A stretch of DNA of 31,579 nt from Promethearchaeota archaeon (GTDB taxonomy: Archaea > Asgardarchaeota > Lokiarchaeia > Sigynarchaeales > SOKP01): the NCBI GenBank assembly GCA_016839905.1, contig JAEOTJ010000464.1, forward strand, positions 1 to 31,579, read 5' to 3'. The notes below the pieces were generated by a model, which saw only the letters and a program-made list of their open reading frames with translations, had not been told where the DNA came from and made no database searches. Positions 8,475 through 16,482 of this stretch are shown here, piece by piece; the stretch's first letter is position 1; every line of letters starts with the position of its first letter. Position numbers and translations under genes: made by a program.

Positions 8475-9431
8475 TTAGAAAATTTTCCTTCCCTTTATGA
8501 ACGGTTCCATTATAGTTTGCTTAAAAATATCAATTAATTCTGAAACCTCTGTAAAAATACCAATTATTTCATTTCCTTTAAAAATCCCTATTAGAAATTG
8601 AGATAAATCTACATTTAAGGCAATAAATTTTCTCTCAGTATAATTTGTTAGTTTCGCATAATTCTTAATTTCTCTTACAAAAGTATCATCAAAAGGATTT
8701 TCAATTTTTGCAGCAATATTTAATATTACATTTTCAGGGATTTTTTTTAGTATTTCAACTATCTCAAATTTTTCTAAATCATGAATATCAGGTAAAACCA
8801 ATCTTATTGTACTTTTTCCTTTAGGTAAAATCTCTTTTATTTGTCTAACGATATCTTCTAAATTTGATATGACTCTCGTTCCATTAAGCCCTTGTACTAA
8901 ACTTCCTTTCTCACTTGACTTTTGCTGATTTAAATCTTGTTTCTGCCCTACATTAGTTTTTTTTAATATTTTATCAAGTTCTATCGTTTTATTAAGAAGA
9001 TCACTTGAAGATTTTTTAAATTTTTCACGTAAATCAATAACTTTTTGGTTTATATTTTGAATTTCTAATTCTTTATTGTTTAGTTTTTGTAAAATCTCAT
9101 TCTTACTCTCTAATAATTCTTCAACTTTCTTTTCTTTTGTTTCTAATTTATTTTCCAAGTTAATAACTTGTTCCTCTAAATTTCTTCTTTCTCTGTCTAA
9201 AAACTCAATTCTCTCATTTAAAATCTCAGAATTCTTTATTTGAGCACTCGTTGCTTTTAGTTCTGCTTGAAGACTCCTTACATCACCGCTTAACATTATT
9301 TCTTTATTTTTTGCTTCATTATATTGTGTCATTAAATCTGATATTTTTTCTTTAGCCTCATTTAATTCAGTCATTAAATCAGAAATCTTTTGATTAGCCT
9401 TTTGAAGTTTTAACTCATCTTCTAAACTCAA
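8475..9431 (-). CDS. coiled-coil protein with a C-terminal globular domain
   Basis: A 318-residue soluble protein. Residues 1 to about 155 are a long coiled coil with heptad Leu/Ile spacing; two adjacent 14-residue units near residues 16-43 (each Lys-Ile-Ser-Asp-Leu-Met-Thr ... Asn-Glu-Ala-Lys) look like a recent internal duplication. A flexible Gln/Ser linker (about 160-180) leads to a globular domain of about 140 residues with alternating strands and helices. Its Ile-Arg-Leu-Val-Leu-Pro-Asp strand and Phe-Lys-Gly-Asn-Glu-Ile-Ile-Gly-Ile-Phe hairpin recall the phospholipase-D-like regulatory domain of TrmB-type regulators, but I see no catalytic His-Lys-Asp motif. A scaffold or regulatory role is only a guess. 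Confidence 0.72.
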   Translation of the reverse strand: MSLEDELKLQKANQKISDLMTELNEAKEKISDLMTQYNEAKNKEIMLSGDVRSLQAELKATSAQIKNSEILNERIEFLDRERRNLEEQVINLENKLETKEKKVEELLESKNEILQKLNNKELEIQNINQKVIDLREKFKKSSSDLLNKTIELDKILKKTNVGQKQDLNQQKSSEKGSLVQGLNGTRVISNLEDIVRQIKEILPKGKSTIRLVLPDIHDLEKFEIVEILKKIPENVILNIAAKIENPFDDTFVREIKNYAKLTNYTERKFIALNVDLSQFLIGIFKGNEIIGIFTEVSELIDIFKQTIMEPFIKGRKIF

Positions 9432-9551
9432 TATGAATCCCTAATTTGTATTTCTATATTAATTATATTTCTCCATATTTCTTAAATTTTTATTATCCTA
9501 AGAAATATCCTTTAAAATTAGTCTTAATAAAGTTTAAAGTTTTTCTTAAAT

Positions 9552-9566
9552 AATATATTATATAAT
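9552..9566 (+). promoter_or_regulatory. TATA box of tRNA-Arg
   Basis: An alternating TA-rich tract is centred about 22 bases upstream of the tRNA start and is followed by a T-run up to the gene. Position and composition fit an archaeal TATA box. Confidence 0.45.
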
Positions 9567-9579
9567 TTTTTTTCCGTAA

Positions 9580-9697
9580 GGACTCGTAGCCTAGTCTGGA
9601 TTGTACTGCTCTAAAGTCTAAGACGTATGGAGTAATACCTAGAAAGGGCATTGGACTTCTAATCCAAGGGTCGCAGGTTCGAATCCTGCCGGGTCCG
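9580..9697 (+). tRNA. tRNA-Arg (anticodon TCT) with a D-loop intron
   Basis: The acceptor stem is GGACTCG (9580-9586) with CGGGTCC (9690-9696), discriminator G, and no encoded CCA. The D stem GCCT (9589-9592) pairs with GGGC (9646-9649). The anticodon stem is TTGGA/TCCAA (9651-9655, 9663-9667), loop CTTCTAA, anticodon TCT at 9658-9660. The T arm is GCAGG-TTCGAAT-CCTGC (9673-9689). The D-loop is interrupted by about 43 extra bases; without them the molecule is a normal 75-base tRNA whose D-loop holds the expected Gly-Gly (GG) pair. An intron is therefore inferred at 9602-9644. Confidence 0.94.
9602..9644 (+). other. non-canonical tRNA intron, position 20/21
   Basis: A 43-base insert in the D-loop. 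A bulge-helix-bulge-like structure can be drawn. The four-pair central helix is 9596-9599 with 9639-9642 (one G-U). The three-base 5' bulge is 9600-9602, cut after 9601. The intron helix starts 9603-9605 with 9636-9638. The three-base 3' bulge is 9643-9645, cut after 9644. The outer side is relaxed because three D-loop bases (9593-9595) are unpaired opposite it. The archaeal tRNA splicing endonuclease recognises such motifs; the exact ends could shift by a base or two. Confidence 0.75.
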
Positions 9698-9867
9698 CTT
9701 ATTTTAATACTATAAAACAATCTTCTCTCTTTTTATAAAAATGATAAAATCTTGAAGATTAACAAATCGTTAATATACTTCCTTTATTAAAATCACTTGC
9801 TTATTTTTAATTAAGACTTTCTATAATCTTATGTTTTTATTTGATTAAATAAAAGGTATTATTTAAT

Positions 9868-10608
9868 TTGCTTAAGAAAAAGGATTTTATTCATCAAAAT
9901 ATTAGATATTCATTTAATTGGAATTATAAATATCATAAACAAAAATTTTCCCAATTATTCTCGAATAATAATGACTTGAAAAAATTAGAATCATTTTTTA
10001 ATCTTATCCTTAAAAGTTCCTCGTTCCCTCATAATTTATTCAATTCTAAATCCGTTCCTAGAGTTTCACAATTTAAAATTAAAGGTATTAAAAAAGCATT
10101 TCTTATGAGTTTTAGTAAGAAATTAATCAGAGCAGGAAAAATCATAAAATTTGACTCTAATGCCAAATTATCAAAGCATGTTCAAAATGTTTATGATAAT
10201 TTCAAAAAAAGTCAAATAAATAAAAAACCTAATCATAATCCCGTATTAAAAAACATTTTAATAAAAGATCTAAACTCTCTTGCTATTGAAGTTCCGATTT
10301 GGAATAATTCTAACAAAAATAACATTACTGGGCATATAGATTTAATACAATTTGAGGATAATGTAATTAAAATAATAGATTACAAACCTGAAGGAAATTT
10401 TTTATCATCTTTACCCCAAGTCGCTACATATGGACTTCTTGTAAAAAATAAATTTAATATCAAGAATTTAAAATGCATTTCTTTCAATAAAAGTGAAGTT
10501 TGGGAATATGACCCGGGGATCCTATTAACTGATATAAAGGAATATTTAATCTCTTATGGAATAAAAACGAGGATATGGGAGAAATTTATAGAACAAGAGA
10601 TCAAATAA
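9868..10608 (+). CDS. PD-(D/E)XK nuclease-like protein (RecB/Cas4 type)
   Basis: A 246-residue protein whose C-terminal half carries the motifs of RecB-family nucleases: Glu141, Gly-His-Ile-Asp-Leu (Asp158), Ile-Asp-Tyr-Lys (Asp171 and Lys173) and Gln-X3-Tyr (Gln184-Tyr188). These would bind Mg2+ and cut DNA. No Cys cluster of the Cas4 or AddB type is visible, so no Fe-S cluster is expected. The N-terminal 130 residues are basic and helical and may bind nucleic acid. The only sensible start is TTG 9868, preceded by a weak AGGT at 9854-9857; the next Met lies at residue 80. It is monocistronic, downstream of tRNA-Arg, with no cas or recombination genes beside it. A role in DNA repair is inference. 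Confidence 0.75.
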   Translation: MLKKKDFIHQNIRYSFNWNYKYHKQKFSQLFSNNNDLKKLESFFNLILKSSSFPHNLFNSKSVPRVSQFKIKGIKKAFLMSFSKKLIRAGKIIKFDSNAKLSKHVQNVYDNFKKSQINKKPNHNPVLKNILIKDLNSLAIEVPIWNNSNKNNITGHIDLIQFEDNVIKIIDYKPEGNFLSSLPQVATYGLLVKNKFNIKNLKCISFNKSEVWEYDPGILLTDIKEYLISYGIKTRIWEKFIEQEIK

Positions 10609-10613
10609 TTTTT

Positions 10614-10853
10614 CTATTCCTCTTGTTTTAAATAACCTCTAAAAATAAAATAATTTAACAACATGGCAATTCCCTCAATTGTGCAGCTTACAATTGCAAT
10701 GATAATACCATTATATTGTAATAATCTTAAAACTAAAGCACATCCAAAACCAGAAAACGCCAAAATGAAAAATATAAAACCTCTAATAATATCTATAAAT
10801 GAATCCTTTAAATATAAGATTTGTTTTTTAATCCAGGATATTATAGATGGCAT
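10614..10853 (-). CDS. small two-helix membrane protein
   Basis: A 79-residue protein with an amphipathic basic N-terminus followed by two hydrophobic segments, about residues 22-44 and 49-69, and a short charged tail. No family is recognised. The opposite strand also has an open frame here, but it lacks the coherent hydrophobic pattern, so I take the leftward frame as the gene. The stop is 5 bases from the end of the convergent nuclease-like gene. Confidence 0.5.
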   Translation of the reverse strand: MPSIISWIKKQILYLKDSFIDIIRGFIFFILAFSGFGCALVLRLLQYNGIIIAIVSCTIEGIAMLLNYFIFRGYLKQEE

Positions 10854-10921
10854 AATACTATATTTGAATATATTTTTTTTGTAAGTAGATAAGGCAGAAA
10901 TAATTTTAATATTTTATTTTT

Positions 10922-13324
10922 TTAATCATTCAATTTTCGTTTACTCTTAAATTTTAAATATAATGCTTTATCTAATATCTTCCCAATCCTAGTAGCAATC
11001 TGTTTAGCAATTTCTAATCTTTCGCCTTCTATCATATTATTAATCTCATCTTGAGAAGGTGAATGACCTAATCGCTTATTTAATAGTTTTTCAATATTAT
11101 TATTAACAATATCTTTTATTTTTTCATGTGGAGGTATTTTCACATCTTCCGCTAAAGATTTAATTTTTTCAATCGCAAAATAAAAAAATTGTGTCAATAA
11201 TATATCTGCATCACCCTTTAATTCACTGTGAAGCTTAATATTATCAGTAGTAATTCTTGTATCTTTCTCTTGCCAGTATAATTGATTTGGATTAATTCCC
11301 GGACTATTAATTCTCATTAGTGATGAGGTGATCCGTCTCTCTATCCAATTTAAGGTGCTTTCTTCTTGTTTTTCACGTAGAACTTTCTTCTTTTCTTCTT
11401 TAGCTTTTTCTTTTGACTCTATTATTTTTTCTACTTTTAATTTACGCTTTTGTTCAAATTCTTCAAATCTTTTTATTAAATCAAATGCAAGGCAATATGA
11501 AATTGATGAAATTAAATCAGAATTCAAAGTTAATGGCATAATGTCCTTAAAAATAGGGCTTGGTACATCTTTTAACTCTGCATTTCCTTCTTTCAATGAG
11601 GAGTCAATAAATCTAGCATAAATAAATCCATTAACAAGAAAAGGTTGATTCATAGCATTAAAAACTACAACCATTTCTTTTTGTCTTTTTATTATTCTTT
11701 CAATAATTAATTCTTCTAATTTAATCCGTATCCATTTTTCTGAATCTGTAGTTCCGTAAATCTTTTTTAATGCCAATAAGATTAATGCCTTATCATTAAT
11801 TACTTTTGAGTATAATTCAATAATCCTGCTAAGTTGCCGTAATATTTTTGAAAATAAGTTGAAATAAGTGTCCTTCACGATTTTATCAATTATCTCATCA
11901 AAATTTAAAACTGTAATAATTTGTGAATAGGATTTTAATCCTAAATTCTGAAAAAATATTTTATTTATCGCATCTTTTTTCCGAATACATTCCCTAATTT
12001 CATGAATTGTATATCCTGTTTTTTCTTCCAAAATTTTCCAAAATTCCAGAAACTCTGGCTTATCTTGGATTAATACAATAGAGAGGTTAAAATCCGACAC
12101 CCCCTCACAATAATTAATTATTTTTTGAAGATAAGGAAATTTTAACTCACAAATTGCTTTTTCTACATTACATATTATGTTTTTACTTAAATCACTCAAA
12201 TTCATTAGGTCAAATTTTTTTATATTATATCTAATCATATTTTCTTTTACTTTTTCAGGTAATTTATCGTCCATATTTATTAAATGTAAAATATTTTGAA
12301 GCCCGAAGTTATGCAACATGTAGATGATTTCAGTAAAACTATTCTCATTTAAACATTGTAAATAGTAAATAAAATCATTTGGATTTGTCTTAAGCTGTTC
12401 AATAATCTTATCTTTTAAAAAAGATGAAATTTCTTGTTCAAATTGTTCATAATTTATTTTAAGATTTATGGTATTTTCGATTTTTTTTATAATATCCTTT
12501 TTTAAATCATTTGCATTCTTAAATGCATTCAAACCTGGAATTGAAATCGGAAATCGCTCGATATTATAGTCTAGAATCCTTCTTTTTATCATTCTTACTG
12601 ACATTTGTTGCATTTGAAGCTCTTTATAGGATTTGAACTCAAATTCTGCTTGAATCTTATTAATTAATCTATTTAAAGTTGCTAGTTCAATAAATTTATC
12701 TTCTTTTTCTTCCATTTCAAGTTTCCTTTCTATTTCAACAGACAGTTCTTTAAAAGCAGAACTTTCTTCTAGTATTTCCATTTTTATTTCATTTGTTAAA
12801 CCTATAAAATCTCCAATTAAATCATAGAAGTAAAAAGGAGGATAATTTAATATGATATCCATTAGATTTTTCTCAATATGGTTTTCAATTTCTTCTAAAT
12901 CCTCGTTTTTTTGAAGTTCTTTAAGATCTGAAGTTCTTATTTCTGTTAAATATGAAATAATTTCATTTTCTAAATCAATTGTCCTGTAAAGCATATCACA
13001 TTCTAATTTAAATGAATCTTTTAAGATAGTCTTCACTTCATCAAAAAATATTTGTTTCTCCATTAATTCTAATTTTGCGGTAGATTCTACAGATATATGC
13101 CTTAATTCGAATGAATCTTCTACTCTAATACCTATATTATGATAAATATGAACTGCGGCTGTTGCAATTAATAAATCATTAAGGGTTGAATCTTCATTAG
13201 TTAATTCAAATATCTTTTTTTTATCCGCATCTCTTTTAAAATGTGATAAGATCAAATTAATTGTTTGAAAAAATCTTTGAGTACTTTCTATTGCTGTTGT
13301 TTTTCTCTTTACTCCGATTATCAT
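10922..13324 (-). CDS. very large unknown protein, about 800 residues
   Basis: I do not recognise this protein. From the ATG at 13324 it has about 800 residues, predicted almost wholly helical and soluble, with no signal peptide or membrane segment. A strongly charged Lys/Glu coiled coil lies at about residues 645-675 (the stretch rich in Lys-Glu-Lys-Ala-Lys-Glu-Glu), followed by a conserved-looking C-terminal helical domain. No nucleotide-binding or catalytic motif was seen. An upstream in-frame ATG at 13369 would overlap the preceding gene by 38 bases; ATG 13324, seven bases after the preceding TAA and preceded by a GGTAAG-like sequence, fits an operon better. It is the second gene of a leftward pair with the 766-residue protein, so the two probably act together, perhaps as a complex. 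Confidence 0.8.
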   Translation of the reverse strand: MIIGVKRKTTAIESTQRFFQTINLILSHFKRDADKKKIFELTNEDSTLNDLLIATAAVHIYHNIGIRVEDSFELRHISVESTAKLELMEKQIFFDEVKTILKDSFKLECDMLYRTIDLENEIISYLTEIRTSDLKELQKNEDLEEIENHIEKNLMDIILNYPPFYFYDLIGDFIGLTNEIKMEILEESSAFKELSVEIERKLEMEEKEDKFIELATLNRLINKIQAEFEFKSYKELQMQQMSVRMIKRRILDYNIERFPISIPGLNAFKNANDLKKDIIKKIENTINLKINYEQFEQEISSFLKDKIIEQLKTNPNDFIYYLQCLNENSFTEIIYMLHNFGLQNILHLINMDDKLPEKVKENMIRYNIKKFDLMNLSDLSKNIICNVEKAICELKFPYLQKIINYCEGVSDFNLSIVLIQDKPEFLEFWKILEEKTGYTIHEIRECIRKKDAINKIFFQNLGLKSYSQIITVLNFDEIIDKIVKDTYFNLFSKILRQLSRIIELYSKVINDKALILLALKKIYGTTDSEKWIRIKLEELIIERIIKRQKEMVVVFNAMNQPFLVNGFIYARFIDSSLKEGNAELKDVPSPIFKDIMPLTLNSDLISSISYCLAFDLIKRFEEFEQKRKLKVEKIIESKEKAKEEKKKVLREKQEESTLNWIERRITSSLMRINSPGINPNQLYWQEKDTRITTDNIKLHSELKGDADILLTQFFYFAIEKIKSLAEDVKIPPHEKIKDIVNNNIEKLLNKRLGHSPSQDEINNMIEGERLEIAKQIATRIGKILDKALYLKFKSKRKLND

Positions 13325-13331
13325 TATTTTC

Positions 13332-15635
13332 TTACCACTCTGTATAGACTTTATTAAAATTATTCGCAATATCTATTTTTAACTCGTTCGCACTCAAAAA
13401 CTCAAAATTAAATACATGAAATAAGTCCCCGTTAATTATTTTCCTTTCTTTATTTGTTAAATTATGTTTTAATATTAGAGTTAAAGGTCTTGGGATTAAT
13501 TTTGAGAAATATTTTAATTCCATTTCCTTGATATAATTATAATATGAATCTTCTACATTATAATTCATAAATTCGAGGGATTTTTTATACTCAACTAGAA
13601 AAATAAGTGCTTTTAAACAAATTTCTGTTTTCTCTTTTAAAAATTCTGGAAATTTTAATTTGAGCCCTAAGCACATTTTATAGTATTTTTGAAATTTTTT
13701 TAAACTACTCTTTTCACTTTCAGGTACTTTTCCAATGTATTTATCTAAAAATTCTAAAAAACTTTCCGGTTCTTGCTCATTTAATTCTCGTTCCTTTAAA
13801 TAACCAATAAAATCCTCATAAACTTCCTTTAAAGTCCATTCTTTCTGTAATCCTTGCTTTAAAAATCTCTTTGAATAATCTTTTATCCATTCAAGAATAT
13901 ATGATTTCCAAGATAAATTAATTCCTCCTACTCGTTTTTCTAAAAATCGATGGAACCTACTTGAAAAAGTTACAGGATCTGTAATCTCCACGTCTGGCTC
14001 GTCTTTTATGTAGCGATTTATCGTAGAAAATCTTAAAATGTAACTTAATAGATATTTTAACTCCTTTGAAAATGATTTAAATTTCTTTAAATCAGATTCA
14101 ATTAAACTCACATCTTCTAACATCATAGCTTCTGCAAATGAAATAATATCACTAATATTTAGTTCAATATTTTCAAAAAACGAAGTTAAAGTAGATTTTA
14201 TTAATTTAATAAATTCTTCGTTTATTATTTGCTCATCAAATTTTTTTAATGATAGAATCGGGCTTATTTCAATCTGATTAAGGAGAAAAAAATAATATTT
14301 CTCAATGATTTTATTTCCCAATATATTTACAGTCTTTTCTCCTTTCTCTAATTCTTTTTTTAATGTATTAATTAAATCTCTTGTAAAAGTTTTAAATCTA
14401 CAAAGTGTTAAATACTGGGGTAAAGATTTTCTTATTAATTTAAAGCTGCTCTTGATTATTTCAGAAAAATAATTAATAATTGAAGTAAATTCGATTACTC
14501 TTAATTTTTCTTCCTTTATAATTACTCGATTGATCGAATTAATTGTAATATCACACAACTCATCAAAATCCTCATTTTCTTTAATTCCCTTATCTCGGAT
14601 AAAAGCTTTATAACTCTCCAATAGTTTTGCTAAGTTTCCAATCTCCCCCGTAGTAAGAAACTCTTTAGAAAAATTCAAGAATTTATTGGTATGGACCTGT
14701 AAATCAATTAATAATTTATCACAGTGAGAGATGAATGTCCTTGCTTCCATTGATTCATTTATTTTTTCAATGTTTTCCTCAATTTGAGATATGAGAAATG
14801 AGACTACATCATCTTGAATCTCATCTAGAGTGCCAATATTTGATAGATTAAAAAGGTTAATCCCTAATTTTAATGTATTATTAATAATAAAATTAATACT
14901 GGGCTCTGATAATGAATATTTCAAATGGGCAATTGCTAAATCCTCTTCATAATTAGTATCAATCTTCTGAAATTCAGGATTTATTATATTTATTTCATAA
15001 GGTTTTTTATACCAAATAATTTCAGTATTTGATTTAATTTCAGCATAAGAACTTAACATTTTCTTCTCAGTCGGAAGAGATGTGCTTAAACCTATTAATT
15101 TCTTATTCCATTTATCCTCAATTAAATCTCCATAAAGTTTATGATTAAATCGAGAGGCAAACTTCTGATAAACGGCCTTTTTCCCCTCAATTTTTAGTTC
15201 AGGGCGATTAGAAAACTCTTCAACCTCAAAGAAAAGCTTACTTATATTATCAATTGCTTGTTTTGATTTATGGGTGTTTAAAACCCCCGTCTCTGGTTTT
15301 AAAGCAAGAAATAGGCTTTCACAATCCTTAAATTTTCCTGGAACAAGGATCATTGATTTTGGATAGATCTTTATCTGTGAATCTTTCTCATTATCAAGTA
15401 ATTCTTGTACACTAGATAATTTAAATTCGATTGAAAATAGCTCAGAACCGGTATAATCCCTTAAAATCGCATTATACATTCTCAGAAATCTTATTACTTC
15501 TTTTACTAATTCTTTTATTCTATTTTTTGTTAATTTTCCCGGACCAATAACATCTCCAACCCTTACATCATTTGGACTCGAATAGCCAAATATTAACGAA
15601 TATTGATAATTAATAGCTTCTCGTGTTGTTATCAT
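13332..15635 (-). CDS. very large unknown protein, 766-767 residues
   Basis: First gene of a two-gene leftward operon. The N-terminal ~150 residues mix strands and helices (with a Val-Gly-Asp-Val-Ile-Gly-Pro-Gly-Lys segment near 26-34). Residues about 240-767 are mostly long amphipathic helices, like alpha-solenoid or tethering proteins. No membrane segment, P-loop, zinc site or enzyme motif is visible. It starts at ATG 15635 and is divergent from the Roadblock/LC7 gene at 15875, with 239 bases between. Size, helical build and neighbour suggest a scaffold in an Asgard-type GTPase or membrane-trafficking assembly, but that is inference from context. Confidence 0.8.
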   Translation of the reverse strand: MITTREAINYQYSLIFGYSSPNDVRVGDVIGPGKLTKNRIKELVKEVIRFLRMYNAILRDYTGSELFSIEFKLSSVQELLDNEKDSQIKIYPKSMILVPGKFKDCESLFLALKPETGVLNTHKSKQAIDNISKLFFEVEEFSNRPELKIEGKKAVYQKFASRFNHKLYGDLIEDKWNKKLIGLSTSLPTEKKMLSSYAEIKSNTEIIWYKKPYEINIINPEFQKIDTNYEEDLAIAHLKYSLSEPSINFIINNTLKLGINLFNLSNIGTLDEIQDDVVSFLISQIEENIEKINESMEARTFISHCDKLLIDLQVHTNKFLNFSKEFLTTGEIGNLAKLLESYKAFIRDKGIKENEDFDELCDITINSINRVIIKEEKLRVIEFTSIINYFSEIIKSSFKLIRKSLPQYLTLCRFKTFTRDLINTLKKELEKGEKTVNILGNKIIEKYYFFLLNQIEISPILSLKKFDEQIINEEFIKLIKSTLTSFFENIELNISDIISFAEAMMLEDVSLIESDLKKFKSFSKELKYLLSYILRFSTINRYIKDEPDVEITDPVTFSSRFHRFLEKRVGGINLSWKSYILEWIKDYSKRFLKQGLQKEWTLKEVYEDFIGYLKERELNEQEPESFLEFLDKYIGKVPESEKSSLKKFQKYYKMCLGLKLKFPEFLKEKTEICLKALIFLVEYKKSLEFMNYNVEDSYYNYIKEMELKYFSKLIPRPLTLILKHNLTNKERKIINGDLFHVFNFEFLSANELKIDIANNFNKVYTEW

Positions 15636-15874
15636 TGTTAATTCTCTTAAAGTAAATTATATTTTTTATCAATTAGATTTAAATTAATATTTACTTTAAA
15701 CCATACAAATAAAATAGAAAAATTTCTTTTAATAACTTTTCATAATGCTTATTTTTTGAATTAATAAATAATAATATACAAATAAAAATAATAATGACTA
15801 TTATTATATTACAGAATTCAATTTTAATGTATACATATTAATAATAAGAAATTGGTAAAGGAGATTGAACAAGA
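15636..15874. promoter_or_regulatory. divergent promoter region, Roadblock gene and giant-gene operon
   Basis: 239 bases of almost pure A/T separate two divergent transcription units. TATA-like tracts are present on both sides (for example about 15826-15837 towards the right and 15655-15680 towards the left). I see no hairpin, palindrome or repeated operator. Shared DNA means the two units could be co-regulated. Confidence 0.4.
15857..15864 (+). promoter_or_regulatory. ribosome binding site fixing a TTG start
   Basis: AAAGGAGA is one of the few strong Shine-Dalgarno sequences in the window. It stands about 11 bases before TTG 15875. An in-frame TGA at 15866-15868 rules out any earlier start, and the next Met is about 68 codons downstream, so the TTG is the start. 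Confidence 0.75.
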
Positions 15875-16279
15875 TTGCAGTTTGGTAGTGACTTAGGCAT
15901 AACCAATGAAGATATAGAGAAGATTAGCCCCCAAATTACATTTATTACATCTAATGCGGATATAGAAGCAATTGCCCTCGTTTCTCAAGAGGGGTACCAA
16001 ATAGCATTTAGTGCACTACCACAATATCAAGTAGATGGAGATCAATTTTGTGGATTAGCAAGTGCCCTTTTAATGACAGGAAAAACTACAATTCAAACAT
16101 TATTTCAAGAAGATTTAAGTGAAATAATTGTTAGGGCGAAAGATGGATATATTATTATTACGAATGCTGGGCGTCTTATAATTATTTGTGCGGGAACTAT
16201 AATTGATACATTAATGAAGACTGTAAAAGTAATGAGAATTGCAGCAAAAAATGTAAATAAAATCTTTGAAGGAAGATAA
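15875..16279 (+). CDS. Roadblock/LC7 domain protein
   Basis: A 134-residue single-domain protein of the Roadblock/LC7 family. The pattern is an initial helix, a strand pair (Ile-Glu-Ala-Ile-Ala-Leu-Val-Ser, then Gly-Tyr-Gln-Ile-Ala), a central helix with Phe-Cys-Gly-Leu-Ala-Ser-Ala-Leu, strands around Glu-Ile-Ile-Val-Arg and Tyr-Ile-Ile-Ile-Thr-Asn-Ala-Gly, and a final helix. In eukaryotes and bacteria such proteins dimerise and act with small Ras-like GTPases (Ragulator, MglB). Asgard archaea carry many copies. It starts at TTG with a good ribosome binding site. No GTPase gene is in the window; the partner is presumably elsewhere. It is divergent from the two giant unknown genes. Confidence 0.9.
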   Translation: MQFGSDLGITNEDIEKISPQITFITSNADIEAIALVSQEGYQIAFSALPQYQVDGDQFCGLASALLMTGKTTIQTLFQEDLSEIIVRAKDGYIIITNAGRLIIICAGTIIDTLMKTVKVMRIAAKNVNKIFEGR

Positions 16280-16428
16280 CATTAAAAAAACTTAAAACTT
16301 ACTAAAATTCGGTTATGGATATGGCAATTTTTAAAAAAAATGCCTTACAATAACCTTGGTATTAATGATAATGTATTTCTCTTAGGAAGAAAAACTATAA
16401 ATGTATTCTATTTTTATTGATTTCTTAA

Positions 16429-16439
16429 CTTTATAAATT
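16429..16439 (+). promoter_or_regulatory. TATA box of trpB2
   Basis: A TTTATAAAT-type element stands about 45-54 bases before the trpB2 ATG, which predicts a leader of roughly 20 bases carrying a weak AGGTAAG ribosome binding site at 16471-16477. Confidence 0.5.
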
Positions 16440-16482
16440 ATTTTTTATTAAAAAAAAAAAGAGATATAAAAGGTAAGAAAAG

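Noticed and set aside
9493..9720. Leftward open frame beginning near 9720 with Gly-Arg-Ile-Arg-Thr-Cys-Asp-Pro
   Set aside because: It is the well-known translation of a tRNA 3' half read from the opposite strand; tRNA-Arg fully explains this DNA.
10663..10884. Rightward open frame opposite the small membrane protein
   Set aside because: It lacks a coherent hydrophobic or domain pattern, has no ribosome binding site and lies antisense to the better two-helix frame.
13325..13369. Upstream ATG start for the ~800-residue protein
   Set aside because: It would overlap the previous gene by 38 bases; ATG 13324 follows that gene's stop by seven bases.
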